Below are positions 33,317 to 42,897 of a DNA stretch of 64,000 bases, piece by piece. The translations under genes were made by a program, and so were the position numbers. The stretch is taken from NCBI RefSeq assembly GCF_016651105.1, contig NZ_JAEKEL010000001.1, forward strand, positions 1,385,501 to 1,449,500, written 5' to 3'. How positions within the stretch are numbered: the first letter of the stretch is position 1; every line of letters begins with the position of its first letter. This stretch comes from Pseudomonas sp. TH15 (GTDB lineage Bacteria > Pseudomonadota > Gammaproteobacteria > Pseudomonadales > Pseudomonadaceae). The notes beneath the pieces are model-generated. The model had not been told where the DNA came from, ran no database searches, and saw only the letters and a list, made by a program, of their open reading frames with translations.

Positions 33317-34981
33317 ATGAGCACGAGCATAACGGCGGACGGCCTCAAGGCCGGCCAGCCCGCGTTCCTGTCCAAGGAACGCATCATCGCCAAGCCCGGT
33401 TTCAACCGTTGGCTGGTACCACCGGCCGCTTTGGCCATCCACCTTTGCATCGGCATGGCCTACGGCTTCTCGGTGTTCTGGTTGCCGCTGTCCAAAGCCC
33501 TGGGCGTGACCGCTCCAGTCGCTTGCGCGCCGGACATGAGCTTCATCTCGCAAGTTTTCTCATCTCAATGCGACTGGCCGATCTCGATGCTCGGCTGGAT
33601 CTACACCCTGTTCTTCATCTTCCTCGGCTGCTCGGCAGCGATCTGGGGTGGCTGGCTGGAACATGCCGGGCCACGCAAGGCTGGTGTTGTATCGGCACTG
33701 TGCTGGTGCGGCGGTTTGCTGATTTCGGCGCTGGGGATTTATACCCACCAGATCTGGCTGATGTGGATCGGCTCCGGGGTCATTGGCGGTATCGGCCTGG
33801 GCCTGGGTTACATTTCGCCGGTCTCGACCCTGATCAAGTGGTTCCCGGACAAGCGCGGCATGGCGACGGGCATGGCGATCATGGGCTTCGGTGGCGGCGC
33901 GATGGTTGGTGCTCCGCTGGCTGCGGCATTGATGAGCCATTTTGCTTCGCCAACTGGCGTGGGCGTATGGCAGAGCTTCCTGGTGATGGCCGCGATCTAC
34001 TTCGTGTTCATGATCGGTGGCGCACTGTCCTACCGCGTTCCGCCAACCGGCTGGAAGCCTGAAGGCTGGACGGCTCCGGCGAAAAAAGTGGCGAACGCGA
34101 TGATCACTCATCGTCATGTCCACGTGAACGTGGCGTGGAAAACCCCGCAATTCCGTCTGGTGTGGCTGGTGCTGTGCCTGAACGTGTCCGCCGGTATCGG
34201 CATTCTCGGCATGGCTTCGCCGCTGTTGCAGGAAGTGTTTGGCGGTAAATTGATCGGTGTTGACCTGCCATTCGGTCAGCTGGACGCCGGGCAACTGGCT
34301 TCCATCGCGGCCATTGCGGCCGGTTTCACGGGGTTGCTGAGCCTGTTTAACATCGGTGGCCGGTTCTTCTGGGCATCGTTCTCCGACTACCTGGGCCGCA
34401 AAAACACCTATTTCGTGTTCTTCGCCCTGGGCTTTGCCCTGTACGCACTGATCCCGAACCTTGGTCACCTGGGTAACGTTGCGCTGTTCGTAGCGGCGTT
34501 CTGCATCATCCTGTCGATGTACGGCGGTGGTTTTGCGACTGTTCCGGCCTACCTCGCGGACCTGTTCGGTACGCAAATGGTCGGCGCGATCCACGGTCGT
34601 CTGCTGACCGCGTGGGCGGCGGCGGGCGTGCTGGGGCCGGTGTTGGTGAACTACCTGCGTGAATATCAGCTGAGCATCGGCGTTGAACGTGCTGCCGCTT
34701 ACGACATCACGCTGTACATCCTCGCGGGCCTGCTGGTGCTGGGGTTCCTGTGCAACCTGCTGGTTCGCCCGGTGGCCGACAAGTACTTTATGACCGACGC
34801 GCAACTGGCTGCCGAACAGGCGCTGGGCCACGACAAGGGTGCTGACAGCAGCACTGTGCTGGAGTGGAAGGCCGCGCCGGGCAGCAAGCCGTTGGCGATT
34901 GCTGCGTGGTTGGTGGTGGGTATTCCGTTGGCGTGGGGTGTTTGGGTGACCCTGCAGAAAACAGCAGTACTGTTCCACTAA
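33317..34981 (+). CDS. OFA-family major facilitator (oxalate/formate antiporter-like)
   Basis: 554 aa from the ATG at 33317 with GGGGGA upstream. About 12 membrane segments, with IHLCIGMAYGFSVFWLPLSK as TM1 and PVSTLIKWFPDKRGMATGMA, the OFA loop motif, in the middle. A cysteine-bearing loop (CAPDMSFISQVFSSQCDW) sits between TM1 and TM2. The C-terminal part adds one or two extra segments (about residue 525 on), making it longer than OxlT. Substrate not determined; family members move small organic anions. Flanked by REP-type repeats on both sides. Confidence 0.82.
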   Translation: MSTSITADGLKAGQPAFLSKERIIAKPGFNRWLVPPAALAIHLCIGMAYGFSVFWLPLSKALGVTAPVACAPDMSFISQVFSSQCDWPISMLGWIYTLFFIFLGCSAAIWGGWLEHAGPRKAGVVSALCWCGGLLISALGIYTHQIWLMWIGSGVIGGIGLGLGYISPVSTLIKWFPDKRGMATGMAIMGFGGGAMVGAPLAAALMSHFASPTGVGVWQSFLVMAAIYFVFMIGGALSYRVPPTGWKPEGWTAPAKKVANAMITHRHVHVNVAWKTPQFRLVWLVLCLNVSAGIGILGMASPLLQEVFGGKLIGVDLPFGQLDAGQLASIAAIAAGFTGLLSLFNIGGRFFWASFSDYLGRKNTYFVFFALGFALYALIPNLGHLGNVALFVAAFCIILSMYGGGFATVPAYLADLFGTQMVGAIHGRLLTAWAAAGVLGPVLVNYLREYQLSIGVERAAAYDITLYILAGLLVLGFLCNLLVRPVADKYFMTDAQLAAEQALGHDKGADSSTVLEWKAAPGSKPLAIAAWLVVGIPLAWGVWVTLQKTAVLFH

Positions 34982-35044
34982 GATGTTGTCCGGGCTGGCC
35001 TGAGCCTGAGAGGCCCAGGTCAGCCCTGCATAGCATCGAACCCT

Positions 35045-35133
35045 GTGGGAGCGGGCTTGCTCGCGAAGAGGGAGTGTCAGTCGACATCTATGTTGCCTGG
35101 CACACCGCTTTCGCGAGCAAGCCCGCTCCCACA
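35045..35133. repeat. REPIN: paired inverted REP sequences
   Basis: TGTGGGAGCGGGCTTGCTCG in one sense and its inverse 60 bp on, as a hairpin doublet. This is the most common REP type of the P. fluorescens group. Copies also lie at 42783, 45825 and 51699. Confidence 0.88.
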
Positions 35134-35223
35134 TTTGTTTTGTGTGTTCTGCAAAATGGTTGTACGGACATGTCTATCCCCGACAGCACGGGGGTCTGTC
35201 CGTCAGGGATATCACGTATCGTG

Positions 35224-35252
35224 TTTCTGTTTGGCGCCCGCGCCCCTATAAT
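35224..35252 (+). promoter_or_regulatory. Candidate sigma-70 promoter for hisB
   Basis: TATAAT at 35247-35252, 39 bases before the hisB start, with a weak -35 (TTTCTG-like) at 17-18 bp. The -10 is perfect; the -35 match is poor. Confidence 0.4.
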
Positions 35253-35290
35253 GGCTGCCTTTTTCGCCCAATGATTTTGCGGAGCTGGTG

Positions 35291-35884
35291 ATGGCCGAAC
35301 GTAAGGCGTCTGTCGAGCGCGACACTCTGGAAACCCAGATCAAAGCCTCGATCAACCTGGATGGCACCGGAAAGGCCCGATTTGATATCGGTGTACCTTT
35401 TCTTGAGCACATGCTCGACCAGATCGCCCGTCACGGGCTGATCGACCTGGATATTGTCAGCAAGGGCGACCTGCATATCGACGACCACCACACGGTGGAA
35501 GACGTCGGTATCACCCTGGGTCAGGCCTTTGCCAAAGCCATCGGCGACAAAAAAGGCATCCGTCGCTACGGCCACGCCTACGTACCGCTCGATGAAGCGC
35601 TGTCGCGCGTGGTGATCGACTTCTCCGGCCGTCCTGGCCTGCAGATGCACGTTCCCTATACCCGCGCCACCGTTGGCGGCTTCGATGTTGACCTGTTCCA
35701 GGAATTCTTCCAGGGCTTCGTCAACCATGCTCTCGTCAGCTTGCACATCGACAACCTGCGTGGCACCAACACTCACCACCAGATCGAAACCGTGTTCAAG
35801 GCTTTCGGCCGCGCCCTGCGCATGGCTGTAGAGCTGGATGACCGCATGGCCGGTCAGATGCCATCGACCAAAGGCGTTCTGTAA
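35291..35884 (+). CDS. hisB: Imidazoleglycerol-phosphate dehydratase HisB
   Basis: 197 aa, the monofunctional form. Dehydrates imidazole glycerol phosphate in histidine synthesis. Metal-binding histidines appear in [24 protein letters not shown], and the mirrored second half ([19 protein letters not shown]). Start at the ATG at 35291 with GGAG upstream. Its stop overlaps the hisH start (TAATG), so the two are coupled. No phosphatase domain. Confidence 0.96.
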   Translation: MAERKASVERDTLETQIKASINLDGTGKARFDIGVPFLEHMLDQIARHGLIDLDIVSKGDLHIDDHHTVEDVGITLGQAFAKAIGDKKGIRRYGHAYVPLDEALSRVVIDFSGRPGLQMHVPYTRATVGGFDVDLFQEFFQGFVNHALVSLHIDNLRGTNTHHQIETVFKAFGRALRMAVELDDRMAGQMPSTKGVL

Positions 35885-36522
35885 TGCAGACGGTCGCGGT
35901 TATCGATTACGGCATGGGCAACCTGCACTCGGTGGCCAAGGCCCTCGAGCACGTCGGTGCCGGCAAGGTCTTGATCACTAGCGATGCCGATGTGATTCGC
36001 GAAGCCGACCGGGTGGTATTCCCCGGCGTCGGCGCGATTCGCGACTGCATGGCGGAGATCCGTCGCCTGGGCTTCGACTCGCTGGTGCGTGAAGTCAGCC
36101 AGGACCGTCCGTTCCTCGGCATCTGCGTCGGCATGCAAGCCTTGCTCGACAGCAGTGAAGAGAACGAAGGCGTTGACTGCATCGGCCTGTTCCCGGGCGC
36201 GGTGAAGTTCTTCGGCAAAGACCTGCATGAAGACGGCGAACACCTGAAAGTCCCGCACATGGGCTGGAACGAAGTGAAGCAGACGGTGGATCACCCGCTG
36301 TGGCACAACATTCCGGACCTGGCGCGTTTCTACTTCGTGCACAGCTACTACATCGCTGCCGGCAATGCGCGGCAAGTGGTGGGTGGCGGTCACTATGGTG
36401 TCGATTTCGCTGCGGCGCTGGCCGATGGCTCGCGTTTCGCCGTGCAGTTCCACCCGGAGAAGAGCCATACCCATGGCCTGCAATTGCTGCAGAACTTCGC
36501 CGCGTGGGATGGTCGCTGGTAA
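35884..36522 (+). CDS. hisH: Imidazole glycerol phosphate synthase, glutaminase subunit HisH
   Basis: 212 aa class-I glutamine amidotransferase that feeds ammonia to HisF. The catalytic cysteine is in [12 protein letters not shown], and His/Glu in [10 protein letters not shown]-terminal [15 protein letters not shown] and [10 protein letters not shown] are typical. Directly follows hisB and directly precedes the DUF2164 gene. Confidence 0.95.
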   Translation: MQTVAVIDYGMGNLHSVAKALEHVGAGKVLITSDADVIREADRVVFPGVGAIRDCMAEIRRLGFDSLVREVSQDRPFLGICVGMQALLDSSEENEGVDCIGLFPGAVKFFGKDLHEDGEHLKVPHMGWNEVKQTVDHPLWHNIPDLARFYFVHSYYIAAGNARQVVGGGHYGVDFAAALADGSRFAVQFHPEKSHTHGLQLLQNFAAWDGRW

Positions 36523-36780
36523 ATGGCCGTCAAGAAGAAGCCGCCGATCCTGACCCTCACTCCTGAGCAGGAGAACGAGGCGAATCACAAGATCAAGCGG
36601 TTCATGGAGGATCGTTTCGAACTGGACCTGGGTTCGTTCGAAGCGGGGGAAATCCTTGAGCTGTTTACCCGCGAAATTGCGCCGCACTATTACAACAGGG
36701 CGATTTTCGATGTGCAGACGCACCTTAAAGAAAGGTTCGAAAGCATCGAAAGCGACCTGTGGGCGCTCGAGAAAAACTGA
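36523..36780 (+). CDS. DUF2164 family protein
   Basis: 85 aa, starting at the base after the hisH stop. Basic head (MAVKKKPPI), then LTPEQENEANHKIKRFMEDR, FELDLGSFEAGEILELF and YYNRAIFDVQTHLKERFESI, which is the DUF2164 pattern. Its placement inside the his operon suggests cotranscription, but no role in histidine synthesis is known to me. Confidence 0.85.
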   Translation: MAVKKKPPILTLTPEQENEANHKIKRFMEDRFELDLGSFEAGEILELFTREIAPHYYNRAIFDVQTHLKERFESIESDLWALEKN

Positions 36781-36822
36781 TTTTCGAGCGAAGCTGAACA
36801 ATCGAATTTGAAGGTTTGCCAG

Positions 36823-37560
36823 ATGCTGATTATTCCCGCTATCGATCTCAAAGACGGTGCCTGTGTTCGTCTGCGCCAGGGCCGCATGGAAGATTCCACG
36901 GTGTTCTCCGATGACCCGGTGAGCATGGCTGCCAAGTGGGTGGAGGGTGGTTGCCGCCGTCTGCATCTGGTCGACCTGAACGGCGCCTTCGAAGGCCAGC
37001 CGGTCAATGGCGAAGTGGTCACCGCGATCGCCAAGCGCTACCCGAACCTGCCGATCCAGATCGGCGGCGGTATCCGTTCCCTGGAAACCATCGAGCACTA
37101 CGTCAAAGCGGGCGTGAGCTACGTGATCATCGGCACCAAAGCCGTAAAAGATCCGGCCTTCGTTGCTGAAGCTTGCCGCGCGTTCCCGGGCAAAGTGATT
37201 GTTGGTCTGGATGCGAAAGACGGTTTCGTCGCCACCGACGGCTGGGCCGAAATCAGCACCATTCAGGTCATCGACCTGGCCAAGCAGTTCGAAGCTGATG
37301 GCGTGTCCGCGATCGTTTATACCGACATCGCCAAAGACGGCATGATGCAGGGCTGCAACGTTTCGTACACCGCGGCGCTGGCCGCTGCCACGCGTATTCC
37401 TGTGATCGCGTCCGGCGGTATTCACAACCTCGGTGACATCAAGTCGCTGCTCGACGCCAAGGCGCCAGGCATCATCGGCGCGATCACCGGCCGGGCGATC
37501 TACGAAGGCACCCTCGACGTCGCTGAAGCGCAAGCTTTCTGCGATTCGTACAAAGGCTGA
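36823..37560 (+). CDS. hisA: Phosphoribosylformimino-AICAR phosphate isomerase HisA
   Basis: 245 aa (beta-alpha)8 barrel that isomerises ProFAR in histidine synthesis. Starts [20 protein letters not shown] with the catalytic aspartate; the second aspartate is in [12 protein letters not shown]. Phosphate-binding [11 protein letters not shown] and [10 protein letters not shown] are present. The ATG at 36823 is preferred over an upstream in-frame GTG-like start at 36808. Confidence 0.95.
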   Translation: MLIIPAIDLKDGACVRLRQGRMEDSTVFSDDPVSMAAKWVEGGCRRLHLVDLNGAFEGQPVNGEVVTAIAKRYPNLPIQIGGGIRSLETIEHYVKAGVSYVIIGTKAVKDPAFVAEACRAFPGKVIVGLDAKDGFVATDGWAEISTIQVIDLAKQFEADGVSAIVYTDIAKDGMMQGCNVSYTAALAAATRIPVIASGGIHNLGDIKSLLDAKAPGIIGAITGRAIYEGTLDVAEAQAFCDSYKG

Positions 37561-37569
37561 GGACTGACC

Positions 37570-38340
37570 ATGGCGCTGGCCAAACGCATCATCCCTTGCC
37601 TGGACGTGGACAACGGCCGGGTGGTCAAGGGCGTCAAGTTCGAGAACATCCGCGACGCCGGTGACCCGGTGGAAATCGCCCGCCGCTACGACGAGCAGGG
37701 TGCCGACGAGATTACCTTTCTCGACATCACCGCCAGCGTCGATGGCCGCGACACCACGCTGCATACCGTCGAGCGCATGGCCAGCCAGGTGTTTATCCCG
37801 CTGACCGTCGGCGGTGGCGTGCGCACCGTGCAGGACATTCGCAACTTGCTGAATGCCGGCGCGGACAAGGTTTCGATCAACACCGCCGCGGTGTTCAACC
37901 CGGAGTTCGTCGGCGAAGCCGCGCAGCATTTCGGCTCGCAGTGCATCGTCGTCGCCATCGACGCGAAGAAGGTTTCACTGCCGGGCGAAACCCCGCGCTG
38001 GGAAATCTTCACCCACGGCGGCCGCAAACCGACCGGTCTCGACGCCGTTGAATGGGCGAAGAAGATGGAAGGCCTGGGTGCCGGTGAAATCCTGCTGACC
38101 AGCATGGACCAGGACGGCATGAAAAACGGCTTCGACCTGGGTGTCACCCGCGCGATCAGCGATGCGCTGGGTATTCCGGTGATCGCCTCCGGCGGCGTCG
38201 GCAACTTGCAGCATCTGGCCGACGGCATCCTCGAAGGCCACGCCAGTGCGGTGCTGGCGGCGAGTATTTTCCACTTCGGCGAATACACTGTGCAGGAAGC
38301 CAAGGCCTACATGGCTCATCGCGGAATCGTGATGCGCTAA
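37570..38340 (+). CDS. hisF: Imidazole glycerol phosphate synthase, cyclase subunit HisF
   Basis: 256 aa barrel that joins PRFAR and ammonia. [20 protein letters not shown] carries the first catalytic Asp; the second is in [16 protein letters not shown]. Phosphate sites [11 protein letters not shown] and [11 protein letters not shown]. Nine nt after hisA. The complex with HisH is expected. Confidence 0.95.
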   Translation: MALAKRIIPCLDVDNGRVVKGVKFENIRDAGDPVEIARRYDEQGADEITFLDITASVDGRDTTLHTVERMASQVFIPLTVGGGVRTVQDIRNLLNAGADKVSINTAAVFNPEFVGEAAQHFGSQCIVVAIDAKKVSLPGETPRWEIFTHGGRKPTGLDAVEWAKKMEGLGAGEILLTSMDQDGMKNGFDLGVTRAISDALGIPVIASGGVGNLQHLADGILEGHASAVLAASIFHFGEYTVQEAKAYMAHRGIVMR

Positions 38341-38412
38341 ACATACAGGCCAGTGGACAGCATGGCGGGCTCAAGGCACTCTTGGGCACGCCATGGATTC
38401 CGGTAGCCCGAC

Positions 38413-39168
38413 ATGCTCAAACGTCTTCTTCTCGTCCTCGCCAGCGCCTCTGTATTGCTCATCAATGCAGCCCACGCTGAAGAAAGTCCTGCCACCGACC
38501 TGGTGCTGCTGACCGAAAACTTCCCGCCGTACAACATGGCGATGAATGGCAAAAACTTTGCTCAAGACGAGAACATCAATGGCATCGCCGTGGACATCGT
38601 CCGCGAGATGTTCAAGCGCGCCAACATCACCTACAGCCTGACGCTACGTTTCCCTTGGGAGCGAATCTACAAGATCGCCCTCGAAAAACCCGGTTACGGC
38701 GTATTCGTGATGGCGCGGCTGCCGGACCGCGAGAAGCTCTTCAAATGGGTCGGCCCTATCGGTCCGGACGACTGGATCATGCTGGCCAAGGCAGACAGCA
38801 AAATCACCCTCGAAACGTTGGAACAGGCGCGCAAGTACAAGATCGGCGCCTACAAGGGTGATGCGATTGCCGAGACGTTGGCCAAGCAAGGGCTGAAGCC
38901 GATTGTGGTGCTGCGGGATCAGGACAACGCCAAGAAGCTGGTCAACGGCCAGATTGATCTGTGGGCCACAGGCGATCCGGCGGGGCGGTACCTGGCTCGA
39001 CAGGACGGCGTGACGGGGCTTAAGACTGTGCTGCGGTTCAACAGCGCCGAGTTGTACCTGGCGCTGAACAAGGATGTGCCGGACGAAACCGTTGCCAAGC
39101 TCCAAGCGGCGCTGGATCAGTTGCGCAAAGAAGGTGTGGTGGACGAGATCATGGCGAAGTATCTCTAG
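38413..39168 (+). CDS. Periplasmic solute-binding protein, family 3
   Basis: 251 aa with a Sec signal (MLKRLLLVLASASVLLINAAHAEE). The mature part has LVLLTENFPPYNM, GIAVDIVREMFKRANI, FPWERIYKIALEKPGYGVFV and DNAKKLVNGQIDLWATGD, the pattern of short extracellular binding proteins that often lack a cognate transporter. Ligand unknown. 72 nt after hisF, same strand; possibly read through from the his operon. Confidence 0.8.
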   Translation: MLKRLLLVLASASVLLINAAHAEESPATDLVLLTENFPPYNMAMNGKNFAQDENINGIAVDIVREMFKRANITYSLTLRFPWERIYKIALEKPGYGVFVMARLPDREKLFKWVGPIGPDDWIMLAKADSKITLETLEQARKYKIGAYKGDAIAETLAKQGLKPIVVLRDQDNAKKLVNGQIDLWATGDPAGRYLARQDGVTGLKTVLRFNSAELYLALNKDVPDETVAKLQAALDQLRKEGVVDEIMAKYL

Positions 39169-39224
39169 GACCCATCAACAAACCGGGCTCCACACAAAAC
39201 CCTGTGGGAGCGAGGCGTGGCAGA

Positions 39225-40001
39225 TTACCGGTACACCCCATCCTTTCCATGCCCAGCCATCGCCTTATTGCTGCGCACGCTGATCATCAACTTGATATCA
39301 ATCCAGTCGATGCCCTGAGCCTTCAGCTTCGGCAACTCCCGCTCCAGCACCGCCAGCGTCTGCGGATATGGGTGCCCGATCATCACCGCCGAACCCTGCT
39401 TGTGCGCGAGGCTGATCGCAGTCTGTAACTGAGTGAAGATCGCGGCTTCTGTGCGCTCATCATCGAGAAACACATCCCGCGAAACGCTGGCCAATCCAAT
39501 CTTCTGGGCCTCGGCCGCTGCAACCGTCTGCGCGCTGGTTCGGCTGTCGACGAAGAACTTGTGCCGACGCTGCAGCTCCGCCATCAGCCAGGCCATGGCC
39601 GGTTGCTGAGCGGTCATGCGACTGCCCATGTGATTGTTGATGCCGGCGGTATAGGGCACAGCCTTGAACGCGGCGTCGAGGCGTTTTTCCAGCTCATCGA
39701 GGGGAAGGTCAGGATGCCAGGCGAAGGGGCCGGTGGCCGGGTCCATGGGCATGTGCAGGATGACGATCTTGCCGGCACGATGGGCTTCGCGGGCGAATTC
39801 GGCGGCATGGGGTGTGTCGGGCATGATCGCCGTGGTCACCGGGCCGGGCAGGGCGAGCACGCGACGATCCCGGGGCAGGTTTTGCCCCAGGTCATCGATG
39901 ATCAGTGTCAGGTAAGCCTTGTGAGGCGATGACTTGGCGGGATCTGCGTGAGCAGCACCCGCCAGACAGCACAACAGGACGAGGAAAAACCGCAGGCGCA
40001 T
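39225..40001 (-). CDS. Divergent polysaccharide deacetylase family protein (YibQ)
   Basis: 258 aa with signal MRLRFFLVLLCCLAGAAHAD. Deacetylase-like fold with YLTLIIDDLGQNLPRD, VILHMPMDP and NNHMGSRMT, typical of DUF610 (YibQ) proteins, where metal-site residues are partly conserved. It ends the ctpA-envC-gpmI group, one base separating it from ctpA, so periplasmic action in cell-wall processing is likely. Confidence 0.87.
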   Translation of the reverse strand: MRLRFFLVLLCCLAGAAHADPAKSSPHKAYLTLIIDDLGQNLPRDRRVLALPGPVTTAIMPDTPHAAEFAREAHRAGKIVILHMPMDPATGPFAWHPDLPLDELEKRLDAAFKAVPYTAGINNHMGSRMTAQQPAMAWLMAELQRRHKFFVDSRTSAQTVAAAEAQKIGLASVSRDVFLDDERTEAAIFTQLQTAISLAHKQGSAVMIGHPYPQTLAVLERELPKLKAQGIDWIDIKLMISVRSNKAMAGHGKDGVYR

Positions 40002-40002
40002 C

Positions 40003-41340
40003 TCAGCGGCCGGAGGTGATGCTCAGCCCTTTGAGCAGGCTCAGGGCCTGGGCCAGTTGGTAGTCGTCATCCTGCGGCATGGCTTTGGCTTTGGTTTTGC
40101 TGCCGGAACCGGTCGGTTTGTCGGCGCCGCCGTTGCCATTGCCCAAGTGACCTTGCAGATCGGCTTCCTTGAAGTAATCGCCATCCTGCTCGTTGGTGAT
40201 CTTGGCCTTGCGCACTTCGATGTCCGGCACGATGCCCTGGGCCTGGATCGAGCGACCATTCGGCGTGAAGTACAGTGCGGTGGTGATCTTCAGGGCGCGG
40301 TCGTTGTTCAGCGGCAGCACGGTTTGTACCGAGCCTTTGCCGAAACTGGTGGTGCCCATCAGCACTGCGCGTTTCTGATCCTGCAAGGCACCGGCGACGA
40401 TTTCCGACGCCGAGGCGCTGCCGCCGTTGATCAGCACGACCATTGGCACGGCTTCGCTTTCGTCTTTGCCGGTGGCAGAGAAGCGCAGTTCAGAGTTGGC
40501 GATGCGGCCCTTGGTGTAGACGATCAGGCCCTTGGTGATGAAGTGATCGACCACTTCAACCGCCGCTTGCAGCACGCCGCCCGGGTTGTTACGCAGGTCG
40601 AGGACGATGCCGTTGAGCTTCTTGCCGTTGTCCTTGCGCAACTTGGCCAGGGCCTTGGAAACCTCTTCGCCGGTCTTGACCTGGAACTGGGTGATGCGGA
40701 TGTAGCCGTAGCCCGAATCCAGCAGCTGAGCCTTGACGCTCTTCACTTGAATGGTGGCGCGGACCAGGGTCACGTCGAACGGCGTACCGCCATCGCGAAC
40801 CAGGGTCAGGGTGATCTTCTGGCCGAGCTTGCCGCGCATCTTGTCCACGGCCTCGGTCATGCTCTGGCCGCGAGTCGGGGCGCCGTTGATCTTGACGATA
40901 AAGTCGCCGGCCTGGATGCCCGCTTTGGAAGCCGGGGTGTCATCGATTGGCGAAACCACTTTGATGAAACCGTCTTCGGCGCCGACTTCGATGCCCAGGC
41001 CGCCGAATTCGCCGCTGGTGCTTTCCTGCAGTTCAGCGAAGTCTTCCGGGCCCAGGTAGGCGGAGTGCGGATCGAGGTTGCTGAGCATGCCCTTGATGGC
41101 ATTTTCCAGCAGGGTCTTGTCGTCTACCGGTTCGACATAGGCAGCCTTGATCCGGTCCATGACCTCGGCAAAGGTGCGCAACTCTTCCAGCGGCAATGGC
41201 GCCTTGGTGGTCGCAGCCGTGCCCGCAGGTGCAGGAGCTGGCGCCGCTACCGGGGCAGGCTGAGCGGCAAACGCCAGAGGCGCGCCGATCACCAGGGCGA
41301 TCGTCAGGGCCAGCGAGGTAAGGCGGGACAAATGCAGCAT
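40003..41340 (-). CDS. Carboxy-terminal processing protease, S41 family (CtpA-type)
   Basis: 445 aa periplasmic serine protease with a signal peptide (about residues 1-26). N-terminal cap with FAEVMDRIKAAYVEPVDDKT and LDPHSAYLGPEDF, PDZ domain with GLGIEVGAEDGFIKVVSPID and GDFIVKINGAPT, then the peptidase domain with catalytic serine in GGSASASEIVAGAL and lysine in TTSFGKGSVQT. In P. aeruginosa CtpA trims peptidoglycan cross-link hydrolases; here the neighbours envC and YibQ fit such a role. Confidence 0.92.
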   Translation of the reverse strand: MLHLSRLTSLALTIALVIGAPLAFAAQPAPVAAPAPAPAGTAATTKAPLPLEELRTFAEVMDRIKAAYVEPVDDKTLLENAIKGMLSNLDPHSAYLGPEDFAELQESTSGEFGGLGIEVGAEDGFIKVVSPIDDTPASKAGIQAGDFIVKINGAPTRGQSMTEAVDKMRGKLGQKITLTLVRDGGTPFDVTLVRATIQVKSVKAQLLDSGYGYIRITQFQVKTGEEVSKALAKLRKDNGKKLNGIVLDLRNNPGGVLQAAVEVVDHFITKGLIVYTKGRIANSELRFSATGKDESEAVPMVVLINGGSASASEIVAGALQDQKRAVLMGTTSFGKGSVQTVLPLNNDRALKITTALYFTPNGRSIQAQGIVPDIEVRKAKITNEQDGDYFKEADLQGHLGNGNGGADKPTGSGSKTKAKAMPQDDDYQLAQALSLLKGLSITSGR

Positions 41341-41374
41341 GTCGAACGAACTCCTAATGTAGGTGACTCAACGC

Positions 41375-42670
41375 CTATCCTTGCGCGTGGCACCATTGCG
41401 CTGGATCACTCGGGTGACCCTGCTGACGAATTGCAAAATACAGCGCTGGTGTGTCCTGCCCGCCACTGTTACCGACAGTGGAGATGGACTCACCGGCTTT
41501 AACCACGTCACCCGCAGACTTGAGCAGCGTCTGGTTGTGACCGTAAAGACTCAAAAAACCGTTGCCGTGGTCCAGAATCACCAGCAGCCCGGCACCGCGC
41601 AACCAGTCGGCAAACACCACGCGGCCACCGTGCACGGCATGCACCTGGCTGCCGGCGGAGGCGCTGATCATTACGCCGTCCCACTTGGTTCGGGCATCGT
41701 CGCCGCGGCTTTCGCCGAAGCGTGCCAACAGTCGACCATCAACTGGCCATGGAAGTTTGCCGCGGGCTGAAGCAAATGCGCCGCCAAAGGTCTCGCCAGA
41801 ACTTGAAACCAGCGCGCCGGGTGTCGATTTAGCGGGTTTGCGTGGGGCATCGGTGGTGGCATCTGCCTGAGCCTGAGCCTCACGTAAACGCTTTTTTTCG
41901 GCTTCCTGCTGGGCGATCAGCGCTTTTTGTCGCGCTTCTTCTGCCTCACGGGCCTGGCGGGCCAAGGTTTCTTCGATGGTTTTAAGGACTTTAGACAGGT
42001 CTGCCTGATCCTGCTCGCGAGTGGCGAGCTTCTGATCGCGAGCCTTTACGTCGTCATTGAGCTTGGCCAGGACTTTTTGGCGTTCCTGGCGGACCTTGTC
42101 GAGTTCGTCACGCTGGCTGTCGAGGCTGCTTTTCTGTACCAGCAACTGCGCCTGCTGCATGGAAATGTCTTTTTCGACGTTGGCCAGTTGGCGCAGGGTT
42201 TCGTTGAAATTCTTCAGCTGCTCCAGGCGGGCCTGGCTCAGGTAGTCGTAATAAGTGAGGGTGCGGGCAAATTTTTCCGGGTTTTGCTGGTTGAGCAGCA
42301 GCTTGAGGTACTCCTGACGACCGTTTTGGTAGGCCGCTCGGGCCTGAATGGCGATCAGTCGTTGCTGTTCAATGCGCGCGCTCTGGAGTTTTTTTTTCTC
42401 ACCATCGAGTCGCTGTAGCTCGGATTCGCTTTTCTTCAGCTCTTTTTGCAGCGCGTCGACCTGCTTCTCGAGCTTGCCCATCTCGGTCTCGGTGCCTTTG
42501 AGGTCCTTTTGCACACCGGATTTTTCTTCCTGCAGCTTGCCCAGCAGTTTTTTCAGCTCGGCAATGTCCTGACGCGTAGCGTCCAACTGTTGTTGGGTTT
42601 GCGCGCGCTCGTCAGCAAAGGCCGGTTGGAGCAGGCAAGTCAGAGCGAGGGCTATCAGGACGCGAAGCAT
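41375..42670 (-). CDS. Murein hydrolase activator EnvC
   Basis: 431 aa from the ATG at 42670 (MLRVLIALALTCLLQPAFAD, a signal peptide). Long coiled coil (about residues 25-250), a linker rich in Ala/Glu/Arg, and a C-terminal LytM domain. The LytM part lacks the metal ligands (WDGVMI rather than HxGxD, LYFAIRQQG rather than HxH), so it should act as an amidase activator, like E. coli EnvC, not as an enzyme. The A9 run near 42379-42387 is in frame here. Confidence 0.9.
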   Translation of the reverse strand: MLRVLIALALTCLLQPAFADERAQTQQQLDATRQDIAELKKLLGKLQEEKSGVQKDLKGTETEMGKLEKQVDALQKELKKSESELQRLDGEKKKLQSARIEQQRLIAIQARAAYQNGRQEYLKLLLNQQNPEKFARTLTYYDYLSQARLEQLKNFNETLRQLANVEKDISMQQAQLLVQKSSLDSQRDELDKVRQERQKVLAKLNDDVKARDQKLATREQDQADLSKVLKTIEETLARQAREAEEARQKALIAQQEAEKKRLREAQAQADATTDAPRKPAKSTPGALVSSSGETFGGAFASARGKLPWPVDGRLLARFGESRGDDARTKWDGVMISASAGSQVHAVHGGRVVFADWLRGAGLLVILDHGNGFLSLYGHNQTLLKSAGDVVKAGESISTVGNSGGQDTPALYFAIRQQGHPSDPAQWCHAQG

Positions 42671-42782
42671 AGAGGCGGGTGATACCAGGGAAAGGGACGG
42701 CCTAGTATGCCCGGCAAGCGCCGCAAAAAAAATGCCCATTTCGGACTGTGTGATAACTGGCCTGAAAAACACCCAAAACCAA

Positions 42783-42871
42783 TGTGGGAGCGGGCTTGCT
42801 CGCGAAGGCGTATGTCATTCAACATTGATGTCGACTGACATACCGCTTTCGCGAGCAAGCCCGCTCCCACA
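42783..42871. repeat. REPIN between envC and gpmI
   Basis: Inverted pair of TGTGGGAGCGGGCTTGCTCG-type REPs in the spacer between two minus-strand genes; near-identical to the copy at 35045. Confidence 0.88.
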
Positions 42872-42897
42872 GGGTATTTCGGTGTTTGATAGACCGA

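Noticed and set aside
35854..37929. 691-codon ORF on the minus strand
   Set aside because: It lies opposite hisB-hisF, which are certain genes; it is a high-GC shadow frame with no family features.
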